Origin: Erysipelotrichia bacterium
Lineage (GTDB): Bacteria > Bacillota_I > Bacilli_A > Erysipelotrichales > Erysipelotrichaceae
Length of the DNA: 64,000 nt
Reading direction: 5' to 3'
Assembly (NCBI GenBank): GCA_012520255.1
Contig: JAAYOQ010000017.1
Location: 1 to 64,000, forward strand
Made by a program: the position numbers and the translations under genes. The notes beneath the pieces were generated by a model. That model was not told where the DNA came from and did no database searches. It worked only from the letters and a program-made list of their open reading frames with translations. Shown piece by piece: positions 16,119 to 24,860 of this stretch. Position 1 is the first letter of the stretch; each line of letters starts with the position of its first letter.

Positions 16119-17481
16119 AAAAGATAAAACAGGCACTAATCCAAATCCAAAGGATAAGTTAGAGATAGCCCAAAAGATTGCAGCTAATTCTAAAAAGGTT
16201 GCCAGAACATATGCTTCTTTAGAAAATGCTTTCATCTATTTCTTTAGATGGGTATCTTCATTATTAACTAAAGCCTTCTTTAGTAGAAGACTTTCAAAAA
16301 TTATTGCTTTAGTGATGGCAATTGTTATGTATATTTCAGTTAATATGACTGCCAGTGATACCTTTGGTGTTACTCAATCAGCTACATTGACTGATATACC
16401 TGTTAAAGTAGTTTATAATTCTGAAATTTATGAAGTAAGTGGTATTCCTGATACAGTCAATGTGATGATTTCAGGTGCTATAAGTGACATTTCTTTACAA
16501 AAAGGAAAAATTAATTCAGTTGTAACTGCTGATTTATCAGGCTTAACAGAGGGAACGTATCAAATCAGATTGACTCCAACCAATTTCAGCAATGAATTAT
16601 CGGTTCATATTTTAGATACTCCAAGAGTTAATGTCACAATTAAAAAGAAGATTACTACTAAATATAATATTTCGTATGAATATATTAATAAAAACAAGAT
16701 GGATCCGGCCTTCATTTTATCTAGTGCAACCTTTGATACTACCGAGGTATTAATCAGAGCTTCACAGGACACTCTTGATTCAATTGCTTTTGTTAAAGCG
16801 TTAATAGATGTTACTGATGTTGATGCTGATTTCACTAGACAGGCCCAAATTGTTGCTTATGATAATAATGGTTCAATCGTAAACTGTGATATTATTCCTG
16901 AGTTTGTTAATGTTACCGTTACTGTGACTCAGCCTACCAAGCAGGTTCCAATTATTGTCAGACCGGTAGGTAAGTTGATTGAAGGTTATGCTATTGATGA
17001 AATAGCTTTAGATAATTCAATAGTCACGATTTCAGCTCCTGTTGATATATTGGCATTAATAGATGCTGTTTATATCGATTTGGATGTTTCATCAATTACT
17101 AAAAATACAGATATTTCAACTACACTTACAATGCCAAGTGGAGTTATGAAGATGGATATCACTAAAGTTAATATGAAAATTACTATCGATAAGGTGACCA
17201 GCAAAGTAATTTCAGGAGTAAAAGTTGCTTGGGAAAATGTTGATTCTAAATATAAACCTAAGCTGGTTAATGATAGTGATGCACTGGTAAATGTAATTGT
17301 AACAGGTACATTAAAAAATATTGAAACGATTACTGTTGATGATATATTTGTTACTATCGACTTAAGTGATGTAGTTGTCGGTGTTCAAGAAGTTCCAATC
17401 AATGTCACTGGAAACAATATTTTTGTAACTTACGCAATTGAAGATGGTAGAAAGTATGTTCAGGTAGAAATATCTGAATAG
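16111..17481 (+). CDS. cdaR: CdaA regulatory protein CdaR (YbbR-domain)
   Basis: CdaR binds CdaA and modulates c-di-AMP synthesis. This copy has a cytoplasmic N-terminus of about 65 residues, one membrane segment (IIALVMAIVMYISVNM) and an extracytoplasmic part with about four YbbR repeats, each with a D-I-P-V-type strand. I chose the ATG at 16111 because AAGGAGG (16096-16102) lies 8 nt upstream; the GTG six bases earlier is less well placed. It overlaps the cdaA end, so translation is coupled. Confidence 0.9.
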   Translation: MSRKDKTGTNPNPKDKLEIAQKIAANSKKVARTYASLENAFIYFFRWVSSLLTKAFFSRRLSKIIALVMAIVMYISVNMTASDTFGVTQSATLTDIPVKVVYNSEIYEVSGIPDTVNVMISGAISDISLQKGKINSVVTADLSGLTEGTYQIRLTPTNFSNELSVHILDTPRVNVTIKKKITTKYNISYEYINKNKMDPAFILSSATFDTTEVLIRASQDTLDSIAFVKALIDVTDVDADFTRQAQIVAYDNNGSIVNCDIIPEFVNVTVTVTQPTKQVPIIVRPVGKLIEGYAIDEIALDNSIVTISAPVDILALIDAVYIDLDVSSITKNTDISTTLTMPSGVMKMDITKVNMKITIDKVTSKVISGVKVAWENVDSKYKPKLVNDSDALVNVIVTGTLKNIETITVDDIFVTIDLSDVVVGVQEVPINVTGNNIFVTYAIEDGRKYVQVEISE

Positions 17482-17491
17482 AGGATAAAAG

Positions 17492-18817
17492 ATGAAAATC
17501 AGTTTTGGAACAGATGGAATAAGAGGAAAAGCCAATGAAAATCTGACTGTAGATATGGCTTATCGTATTGGTAGATATATTGGAAATTATTTTAGTAATG
17601 GAAAAGCCTTAATTGGTAGAGATACTCGTATCTCTGGCACGATGTTTGAAAGTGCTCTGGCTGCCGGTTTAACAGCTGGTGGCTGTGATGTCTATTTGCT
17701 GAAAGTTTGTTCAACGCCAAGTTTAGTATATGTGGTTAGAAGTAACGATTTTGATTGTGGTTTGATGATATCAGCCTCTCATAATCCATATTATGATAAT
17801 GGTATAAAGATAATATCCGGCAAAGGCACCAAAATAGACAGTGCTTTAGAAAAAAAGATTGAAAAATATATGTCTGGAGAAGATGAACTTCCTTTTGCGA
17901 CTTTAGAAAATATTGGACAAGTATACGACTATCCAGAAGGTATCGATTTATACTTTGATTATTTAAAGAAGGAGTATCCGTTAAATTTATCTGACTATAA
18001 GATTTTGATTGACTGTTCAAATGGATCGGCAAGCTTTATTGCTGAAAAGGTATTGAAAAGTTTAAATTGTCAGGTTGATGCTATTAATAATCAGCCAAAT
18101 GGCATTAACATCAATAGAAATTGTGGTTCAACTCACATTGAAGTGTTGGTTGAAGCCATTAAAAATGGTGATTATGATTGTGGTTTCAGTTATGACGGTG
18201 ATGCTGATAGGGTTATCGCTGTAGCTGGTGATGGTACAGTTGTTGACGGTGATAAGATTTTATATTGCTGTGGCAAATATTTATCAGATAAAGGAAGATT
18301 AAAAGGCAATAAAATAGTTACTACTACAATGGCTAATCTTGGCTTATTTAAAAAACTGGATGAGTTGAATATTGGATATGAGAAAACTGAAGTTGGAGAT
18401 AAATATGTTTATCAGAGTATGTGTGAAAATGGCTATGTTTTAGGCGGTGAACAATCTGGACATATAATTTTTTCAGAACATGCAACAACTGGCGATGGAT
18501 TACTGACAACTTTAGAAATCCTGAATGTTATGATTGAAGAAAATAAAACCTTAAATGAATTAACAGATGATTTATTTATCTATCCTCAGCTTTTGGTTAA
18601 TGTGCCAGTTAAAAATAAGGAAGCTGTCATAAAGGATCAGGAAGTTATTGCCAAGTGTGAAAAAGTAAAAGAAGAATTACATGGTGAAGGCAGAGTTTTA
18701 GTTAGAGCAAGTGGTACTGAACCGCTTGTCAGGGTAATGGTTGAAGCTACGACTGATGATATCTGTGGCAAATATGTGACAGATATAGTTGATTTTATAA
18801 AAAGAAAGAAAATGTAA
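17492..18817 (+). CDS. glmM: phosphoglucosamine mutase GlmM
   Basis: GlmM converts glucosamine-6-phosphate to glucosamine-1-phosphate for UDP-GlcNAc synthesis. Its 441 residues show the start FGTDGIRG, the phosphoserine loop ISASHNPYYDNG (Ser96), the metal loop DGDADR, the sugar-specificity GGEQSGH, and the phosphate-binding RASGTEPLVRV. It is third in the cdaA operon, linking c-di-AMP signalling to cell wall precursors as in other Bacillota. Confidence 0.95.
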   Translation: MKISFGTDGIRGKANENLTVDMAYRIGRYIGNYFSNGKALIGRDTRISGTMFESALAAGLTAGGCDVYLLKVCSTPSLVYVVRSNDFDCGLMISASHNPYYDNGIKIISGKGTKIDSALEKKIEKYMSGEDELPFATLENIGQVYDYPEGIDLYFDYLKKEYPLNLSDYKILIDCSNGSASFIAEKVLKSLNCQVDAINNQPNGININRNCGSTHIEVLVEAIKNGDYDCGFSYDGDADRVIAVAGDGTVVDGDKILYCCGKYLSDKGRLKGNKIVTTTMANLGLFKKLDELNIGYEKTEVGDKYVYQSMCENGYVLGGEQSGHIIFSEHATTGDGLLTTLEILNVMIEENKTLNELTDDLFIYPQLLVNVPVKNKEAVIKDQEVIAKCEKVKEELHGEGRVLVRASGTEPLVRVMVEATTDDICGKYVTDIVDFIKRKKM

Positions 18818-18818
18818 T

Positions 18819-18840
18819 AGCACTACTATTAGTGCTTTTT
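18819..18840 (+). terminator. intrinsic terminator after glmM
   Basis: AGCACTA, loop CTAT, TAGTGCT then T-rich sequence. It is short and 20 nt from murF, so readthrough into murF-ddl-alr is possible. Confidence 0.75.
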
Positions 18841-18860
18841 CTTGTTGAAAGGGCTCATTT

Positions 18861-20228
18861 ATGATTAATTACAGTTTACTTGAGATAGCACAAATCGTTG
18901 ATGGAGAACTGATTGGCGATGAAAGTCAAATAATCAGAGGTGTGCATTATGATTCAAGATTACTAAAAAAAGATCAGATGTTTGCACCTTTTAAAGGGGC
19001 TAATACTGATGGTCATTTTTTTGTCGCTGATTTATTTTCTAAAGGTATCAAAGCCAGTTTCTGGCAAAGGGATAGCCAGGTAGAAAAACCTAAAGGAAAC
19101 CTGATTATTGTCGATGATGTCTTAACAGCTCTGCAAACTTTAGCCAGATATTATCGGATGTCCTTAGACTGCAAGTTTATTGGTATTACCGGTTCTTCGG
19201 GTAAAACTTCGACTAAAGATATTGTGGCGGCAGTTTTATCAACTAAATATAAAACATTTAAAACTATAGGTAATTACAATAATAAACTGGGAGTCCCAAT
19301 AACCTTAATTAATATGGATGACGATGTCGATTGTGCGGTTATTGAAATGGGGATTGATGATTTTGACATAATGGAAATGTTAGTGAATATGGTTGAGCCA
19401 GATGTTACTGTTATTACCAGTATTGGTTTAGCTCATGTTCAACAATTTTTAACTCTTGATAATATTGTTCAGCAGAAATGCTGGATTAATTCTCGTTTGA
19501 AAAAAGATGGTTGCTGTTATTATTCTTATGATGCTTATGGAGTTAGAAAGCAGCTTTTAAAGATGGGTTTAGCTGATAATCAAATTGTTTCTTATGGTTT
19601 TGAAAATAATAGTGAGATCAGAGCTTTAAAATATTCAATAGAAGATAAATATACGAATTTTGTTGTTGAACAATATCCGGAAATGGTTTTTCATTTGCCG
19701 ATTTTAGGTAAACATCAGGTTTTAAATTCTCTGGCTGCAATTGCGATCGGCCAAAGAGCAGGTTTAACAGTTCAAGAGATTCAACAAGGTTTTGATAAAA
19801 TAGAACTCACACCTCACAGAATGCAGGTTAAGATAATTAATGGTGCTGTAATCATTGATGATACCTATAATTCTAATCCATCATCTTTGGCAGCTTCTTT
19901 AGAAACAGTTATCGATTACAGTGACAAATATAAAAAGATTGTTGTTATTGGTGATATTTTGGAATTAGGAGAAAATTCATTATCTTTGCATGCCGATATG
20001 GCCAATTTGATAGATTTCAGGATGTTTGATAAGATATACCTTGTAGGTCAGCAAATGAAGGCTTTATATGCACAATTAAAGGGAAAAAATATTTTTTCCC
20101 AACATTATAATAATGCTTTAGAAATTGTGGATGAAATAAAACAATATTTAACTAAAGGAAATGTGATTTTCTTTAAAGCCAGCAATGGAATGAAGTTTGC
20201 AAATCTGATAGAAAAATTGGAGGATTAA
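18861..20228 (+). CDS. murF: UDP-MurNAc-tripeptide:D-Ala-D-Ala ligase MurF
   Basis: MurF adds D-Ala-D-Ala to the UDP-MurNAc-tripeptide. The 455 residues show the Mur ligase N-domain, the ATP loop GITGSSGKTSTKD, the conserved GNYNNKLGVP, EMGIDDFDIM, and DDTYNSNPSS in the C-domain. The next gene is ddl, 2 nt later, which makes the D-Ala-D-Ala substrate. The murF-ddl-alr order forms a complete D-alanine branch. Confidence 0.94.
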   Translation: MINYSLLEIAQIVDGELIGDESQIIRGVHYDSRLLKKDQMFAPFKGANTDGHFFVADLFSKGIKASFWQRDSQVEKPKGNLIIVDDVLTALQTLARYYRMSLDCKFIGITGSSGKTSTKDIVAAVLSTKYKTFKTIGNYNNKLGVPITLINMDDDVDCAVIEMGIDDFDIMEMLVNMVEPDVTVITSIGLAHVQQFLTLDNIVQQKCWINSRLKKDGCCYYSYDAYGVRKQLLKMGLADNQIVSYGFENNSEIRALKYSIEDKYTNFVVEQYPEMVFHLPILGKHQVLNSLAAIAIGQRAGLTVQEIQQGFDKIELTPHRMQVKIINGAVIIDDTYNSNPSSLAASLETVIDYSDKYKKIVVIGDILELGENSLSLHADMANLIDFRMFDKIYLVGQQMKALYAQLKGKNIFSQHYNNALEIVDEIKQYLTKGNVIFFKASNGMKFANLIEKLED

Positions 20229-20230
20229 TT

Positions 20231-21271
20231 ATGAGTGTTATTGCAGTACTATTTGGTGGACAATCAAGTGAGCATCCAGTTTCATTAATGTCAGCGGCAT
20301 CTGTTTTAAACAATCTTGATGAAAAATATACAAAATATATGGTTGGCATTACTACTGACGGAAGATGGTATCACTATACTGGAAGTATTGATAAAATTGA
20401 AAATGGACAATGGCAGGAGGATGAAAATAACCAAGAAGTTATTTTGTCGGCTAGTAATGTTCATCATGGTTTTTATAATTTAAAAACTAATAAAATTGAT
20501 AGAGTAGATGCAATTTTTCCAATTTTACATGGTAAATATGGTGAAGATGGATCAATTCAGGGTTTGTGTTATTTAAGTGGTATACCTTGTATTTCTACCA
20601 ATATGACAACCTGTGCTATTGCTATGGACAAAGAATTTACGCATATTATCTGTGAAGATGCTGGTATTAAAATGGCCAGGTATCTGGTTTATAAAAAAGA
20701 TAATTGTCCTTCTTTTGAAGAAATGTTTAAAGAAGTAAAAGAAAAATTACATTTGCCATGTTATGTTAAACCAGCCAGAGAAGGATCATCATTTGGAGCA
20801 CATAAAATCAAGGATTATGATGATTTTGTTAAATATGTTGATGATGCATTCTCCTATGATGAAAAAATACTGTTAGAAGAATTTATTGACGGTACAGAGG
20901 TCGGTTGCGGAGTTTTAGGAACTGATACTACCGGTGAAGTATATGAGGTAGTTGTAGAAACTGAGATGTATGGATATGCTGAAAAATATGATGGTTATAA
21001 AACAAAAATTTATGTTCCAGCTATAAATATTTCAAAAGAAATGCAAGATGAAGTAAATAGATTAGGAGTAAAAATTGCTAATATTTTAGAATGCGATGTT
21101 TTAGCCAGAGTAGATTTTTTCAACTCTTCTAAAGGATTAATTTTTAATGAGGTTAATACAATTCCTGGCTTTACATCTCATTCTTTATATCCGGCTATGT
21201 TTAAAGCAAGTGGTATTGGCTATAAAGAATTATTAAATAGATTGATTGAATTGAAATTAAAGGATAAATAA
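20231..21271 (+). CDS. ddl: D-alanine--D-alanine ligase
   Basis: This ATP-grasp ligase of 346 residues makes D-Ala-D-Ala. Motifs are FGGQSSEHPVSLMSA at the N-terminus, PILHGKYGEDGSIQG, the ATP-grasp segment CYVKPAREGSSFG, and the metal site FNEVNTIPGFTSHSLYP. The Tyr in LYP is typical of enzymes making D-Ala-D-Ala rather than D-Ala-D-Lac (established for Ddl/Van ligases). It lies between murF and alr with no gap. Confidence 0.94.
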   Translation: MSVIAVLFGGQSSEHPVSLMSAASVLNNLDEKYTKYMVGITTDGRWYHYTGSIDKIENGQWQEDENNQEVILSASNVHHGFYNLKTNKIDRVDAIFPILHGKYGEDGSIQGLCYLSGIPCISTNMTTCAIAMDKEFTHIICEDAGIKMARYLVYKKDNCPSFEEMFKEVKEKLHLPCYVKPAREGSSFGAHKIKDYDDFVKYVDDAFSYDEKILLEEFIDGTEVGCGVLGTDTTGEVYEVVVETEMYGYAEKYDGYKTKIYVPAINISKEMQDEVNRLGVKIANILECDVLARVDFFNSSKGLIFNEVNTIPGFTSHSLYPAMFKASGIGYKELLNRLIELKLKDK

Positions 21272-22396
21272 ATGAAAATCAGAAGATGCTACAGGGAAAT
21301 TTCTAGAAGTAATTTTAGAGACAATGTAAAAGGATTAAGAAACATTTTACCCCAAAAGACTAATATTATCGGCATTGTTAAAGCCGATTATTATGGACAT
21401 GGAGCTTTAAAATTAGCTCAAATAATGCAGGAAGAAGGGGTAAGAGATTTTGCTGTGGCATCACTTGGTGAAGCTATCGAATTAAGAAATATGGGTTTAG
21501 AAGATTCTATTCTTATTTTGGGTTATGTTAGTGAACAGCAGTGGTTGATCGCAAAAGAGTACAATTGCATTCTATCAATTGTAGACTATACGCAAGCTGT
21601 TAGAATGATTGAATTTTGTATAGAAGAAAAGATTCAGCTTAAGGTAGAAGTTAAAGTTGATACTGGCATGAACAGGATTGGAGTTAATGCTTTCTTAAGT
21701 GATGAGCAGATAAAAACTATCTATGATAGTCCATATTTGATAGTTAACGGAACTTATTCTCATTTATGCAGATCAGATAGTTTTGATGATAGTGATGAAG
21801 AGTTTACCTATAAACAAAAAGAACTGTATGATGATTTTTTAAATAGAATAAAAAAACTGGGACTGAATACCGGTAGAACCCATTTATGTGCCAGTGCTGG
21901 AATATTAAATTACCCTGACTTTGTCTATGATTATGTCAGACCGGGTTTTATGTTATTGGGTTTTGATGTTGGTTCAGTAAAAAACAGGTATGATAGAAAA
22001 CCTGTAATGTCTTGGAAAACTCAAATAGAAATGGTTAAAACAGTCCAAGCTAATGAAGGTATAAGTTATGGTCATATTTTTGTTTGCGATAAACCAACAA
22101 AAATTGCCAGCTTATCAGTTGGTTATGGTGATGGTTATCCAAGAAGACTTTCTAATATTGGATATGTTTTAATCAATGGTCAAAAAGCCAGAATTCTAGG
22201 TAGGATCTGTATGGATCAAATGATGGTTGATGTGACGAATATTAAAAATGTGAAAGCAGAAGATGAAGCTGTTTTGATAGGGAAAAGTGGTAATTTAGAA
22301 ATCAGTTTTAATGAACTGGCTGATATGTCAGAAACAATTGTTGATGAAATTGTTTGTAATATTAATGTCAGGGTTGAAAAACACTTTATTGATTAG
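21272..22396 (+). CDS. alr: alanine racemase
   Basis: This PLP-dependent racemase of 374 residues supplies D-alanine. The PLP lysine is Lys37 in GIVKADYYGHG. The C-terminal beta domain carries SVGYGDGYPR and GRICMDQMMVD. It starts directly after the ddl stop codon, as the last gene of the murF-ddl-alr block. Confidence 0.94.
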   Translation: MKIRRCYREISRSNFRDNVKGLRNILPQKTNIIGIVKADYYGHGALKLAQIMQEEGVRDFAVASLGEAIELRNMGLEDSILILGYVSEQQWLIAKEYNCILSIVDYTQAVRMIEFCIEEKIQLKVEVKVDTGMNRIGVNAFLSDEQIKTIYDSPYLIVNGTYSHLCRSDSFDDSDEEFTYKQKELYDDFLNRIKKLGLNTGRTHLCASAGILNYPDFVYDYVRPGFMLLGFDVGSVKNRYDRKPVMSWKTQIEMVKTVQANEGISYGHIFVCDKPTKIASLSVGYGDGYPRRLSNIGYVLINGQKARILGRICMDQMMVDVTNIKNVKAEDEAVLIGKSGNLEISFNELADMSETIVDEIVCNINVRVEKHFID

Positions 22397-22598
22397 ATAT
22401 TTTTGTAAAAGCAGTAGAATGATAATTTAATGTTTGCTTTTATCGGTGCCATCAGTTATTATGTTTTATAACCAATAAATGAATTAACGAATATGTCAGT
22501 AGGACTTAATTATTTGTTAGCTTATTGATATATGATTATACGATTTACATTGATTTATTTGGTGTTATTATATTGTTTTATTACAGGGGGAAAAGAAG
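22397..22598. other. intergenic, AT-rich, no clear feature
   Basis: A weak AAAAGCA/TGCTTTT pair with a long loop near 22406-22443 could end the alr transcript. I see no gene or RNA here and no convincing promoter hexamers for the next gene. Confidence 0.4.
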
Positions 22599-22850
22599 AT
22601 GTTGGAATTCAAATATGATGTACAATTGTTGATTTCTGGAGAAGATTTAGATGAGGATGAAATAGGTGATTATTTCGTTGAAAACTTTAATGGCGACAGC
22701 TTGTTAGCAGTTGGAGATGAAGAATTAATTAAAATTCATTATCACACTAACGAACCATGGATGGTATTAGAATATTGTTCTTCTTTAGGAGAAATTTTTG
22801 ATGTAATTATCGAAAACATGGAAAGACAGGCAAAGGGATTAAAGGGTTAG
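22599..22850 (+). CDS. stand-alone FakA middle-domain-like protein
   Basis: The 83-residue protein matches the middle domain of fatty acid kinase FakA/YloV: YDVQLLISGEDLDEDEI, GDSLLAVGDEELIKIHYHTN, and the closing IENMERQAKG. In full FakA (about 550 residues) this domain follows the ATP-binding DhaL domain and has an HxH metal motif, here IHYH. The kinase domain is absent, so it is not an enzyme by itself. A strong AGGGGG ribosome binding site precedes it. It could partner with a kinase encoded elsewhere or bind a fatty-acid-protein complex. Confidence 0.75.
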   Translation: MLEFKYDVQLLISGEDLDEDEIGDYFVENFNGDSLLAVGDEELIKIHYHTNEPWMVLEYCSSLGEIFDVIIENMERQAKGLKG

Positions 22851-22888
22851 AAATAACCTTTTTAAATTGATATAGGAGGGCATTTTTT

Positions 22889-23701
22889 ATGACAGAATGT
22901 AATCATGATTGTTCATCATGTTCTTTAGATTGTTCGCAAAGGGATCTAATTGTTAAAGCTAATCAATACAGCAATATCAAAAAAGTCATCGGTGTAATTT
23001 CTGGTAAAGGTGGAGTAGGGAAATCAATTGTCACCTCTTTACTTGCCAGTGCAATGAATTTAAAAGGCTATAGAGTTGGAATTTTAGATGCTGATGTTAC
23101 TGGTCCTTCAATTCCACAGGCTTTTGGTATTGATGGATTTTTATATAGTGATGGCAAAAATATTCTTCCTTTACAAACTGAAAAAGGAATCAAGATTGTT
23201 TCGACCAATTTGATATTGGAAGAGAAAGGTCAGCCAGTTTTATGGCGTGGAGCTTTAATTACTTCATTAGTAAAACAATTTTTTACTGATGTTATTTGGG
23301 GAGAAATTGATTATTTATTCGTTGATTTACCTCCGGGAACTGGAGATGTTCCTTTAACAGTTTTACAATCGCTGCCATTAGACGGTGTTATAATAGTTTC
23401 AACACCTCAATATCTGGTCAGCATGATAGTTGAAAAGGCCGTAAGAATGGCTCAATTAATGCATGTTAACATTATAGGTTTGGTAGAGAATATGAGCTAT
23501 GTTATCTGTGATGATTGTGGTAATAAAGTATCATTGTTTGGTGATGGTAATACTGAAGAATTGGCTGAACATTTTAATTTAAAAGTATTAGCTAAACTTC
23601 CATTGGATTCAGATTTAGCTAAAGCAGTTGATACCGGTACTATTGAACGTTGTAGTATAGAAGGCTTAGAAAATTTAACTGATATATTAGAAAAAATATA
23701 A
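22889..23701 (+). CDS. Mrp/Nbp35-type P-loop Fe-S carrier ATPase
   Basis: The 270-residue ATPase of the Mrp/ApbC/Nbp35 family carries and transfers Fe-S clusters. The deviant Walker A is GVISGKGGVGKS (about residues 36-47), followed by DADVTGPS and FVDLPPGTGD. An N-terminal cluster Cys4, Cys8, Cys11, Cys15 resembles the Nbp35 ferredoxin-like motif. A C-terminal CDDCGN CxxC is the bridging-cluster site. A GGAGG ribosome binding site lies upstream. Confidence 0.88.
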   Translation: MTECNHDCSSCSLDCSQRDLIVKANQYSNIKKVIGVISGKGGVGKSIVTSLLASAMNLKGYRVGILDADVTGPSIPQAFGIDGFLYSDGKNILPLQTEKGIKIVSTNLILEEKGQPVLWRGALITSLVKQFFTDVIWGEIDYLFVDLPPGTGDVPLTVLQSLPLDGVIIVSTPQYLVSMIVEKAVRMAQLMHVNIIGLVENMSYVICDDCGNKVSLFGDGNTEELAEHFNLKVLAKLPLDSDLAKAVDTGTIERCSIEGLENLTDILEKI

Positions 23702-23721
23702 AAAGGACGTGTGTCCTTTTT
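23700..23721. terminator. intrinsic terminator after the Mrp gene
   Basis: AAAAAGGAC, loop GTGT, GTCCTTTTT, with A and T runs on both sides. It may work in both directions between convergent genes. Confidence 0.88.
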
Positions 23722-23752
23722 ACGGATAATTTATCGAGTGTATTCAGGCAGT

Positions 23753-23784
23753 AAAAAAGGAAGTTGTTATTCACGACTTCCTTT
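23753..23784 (-). terminator. terminator overlapping the 3' end of the cohesin gene
   Basis: Minus strand: AAAGGAAGT, loop with the stop codon, ACTTCCTTT, then U-run. The first arm encodes the last residues (Lys-Gly-Ser) of the surface protein. Confidence 0.85.
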
Positions 23785-24804
23785 ATAAATCATAGATCCT
23801 CCAACACCAATTCCAACAAGTGAAACAACTATTAGAGTAATAACAAGAAACATTTTTCCACTATCAATGGTGGCTAGTGGATTGTTTTTAGCACTATCAT
23901 TGACACCAGGGTCAATTGGAATATCAGGATTTTCAATATTAGGATCAATATTTGAATTATAGTCAGCCTGTCTGATGATTGTCAGGACATAGCTGTTGTT
24001 GCTGCCATCTTCAGCAGTAACTGTAATAACTATCTGATTATTTACTTCATCCTGCATTACTACCGTTGATTTTTCATCTTCTTTGATAAAATTGATTTTT
24101 AATTCTGTTGATTCATCAATAATAACTTTATAGGCATTGGTCAGCTTGTTGAAATCGGGAGACAATGTTCCCTCTTCAACTTCAATATGTCTTAAATAAC
24201 AGTTTTTGCTAAGTGGTTTAACTACTTTAATGGAATGAGAAGCGTTTTCGAAAGTGATTTCTCTTTTATTTTCAACTTCTTTTGTTCCGTATTCAGGTTC
24301 AGGTGGAGTTTCTTCAGCTTCTAAAGCAGCATCAATTTCTGCCTGGTTAAGGATATTATCTTCATCTAATACCGTTTCAGTCTCAATGATTTCAGATTTA
24401 ACTGAACTGGAAGAAACTACAGTAGTTGTCTCAAATGAACTATGTACTATAAACATTATTTCAAATAATAATCTATCAGAATTGATAGGGTCATTGGCTT
24501 TAGCGGTACCACTAAATGTAATCATCCCAGCCTTTGAAAAATCCACATTAAAGTCCCAGGCATCTAAATTATCTGACACTTTAACATCAAAAATCGCCAG
24601 CACAGACTTATCATAATTAATTTGCCCTTTGATATTTTTAACACCGATTTGAGTGTTGGCGTTTACTTCAACAATGGCTAAACCATCACAAACAGTACTG
24701 GTTGATCCGTTTATTGTAATGACAGCATAATCGTTTGCAGCGCTGACAGTTAGCAGACTGATACAGCATAATATTGATAATAAAATTAATACAATTTTTT
24801 TCAT
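23767..24804 (-). CDS. membrane-anchored surface protein with cohesin-type and cadherin-like domains
   Basis: The 345-residue exported protein has a signal peptide ending near residue 22 (TVSAAN). A cohesin-like beta sandwich spans about 25-135 (GVKNIKGQINYDKSVLAIFD). An acidic Pro/Glu linker follows. A cadherin-like beta-sandwich domain spans about 205-275 (LRHIEVEEGTLSPDF). A C-terminal membrane helix (about 315-338) ends in a short basic tail. No sortase motif is present. Cohesins normally bind dockerins, but no dockerin is evident in this window, and single cohesin-like domains also occur in non-cellulosomal proteins. Confidence 0.75.
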   Translation of the reverse strand: MKKIVLILLSILCCISLLTVSAANDYAVITINGSTSTVCDGLAIVEVNANTQIGVKNIKGQINYDKSVLAIFDVKVSDNLDAWDFNVDFSKAGMITFSGTAKANDPINSDRLLFEIMFIVHSSFETTTVVSSSSVKSEIIETETVLDEDNILNQAEIDAALEAEETPPEPEYGTKEVENKREITFENASHSIKVVKPLSKNCYLRHIEVEEGTLSPDFNKLTNAYKVIIDESTELKINFIKEDEKSTVVMQDEVNNQIVITVTAEDGSNNSYVLTIIRQADYNSNIDPNIENPDIPIDPGVNDSAKNNPLATIDSGKMFLVITLIVVSLVGIGVGGSMIYKGSRE

Positions 24805-24829
24805 TTCATCACTCCAATTATTATAATAT

Positions 24830-24860
24830 CACTAATATTTTGAATGCTCAAGCATTAGTG
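24830..24860. repeat. nested inverted repeat between ygiQ and the cohesin gene
   Basis: Outer arms CACTAAT/ATTAGTG enclose inner arms AATGC/GCATT. It covers the ygiQ stop codon. No U-tract follows in the minus direction, so it is more likely an mRNA structure or operator than a terminator. Confidence 0.5.
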
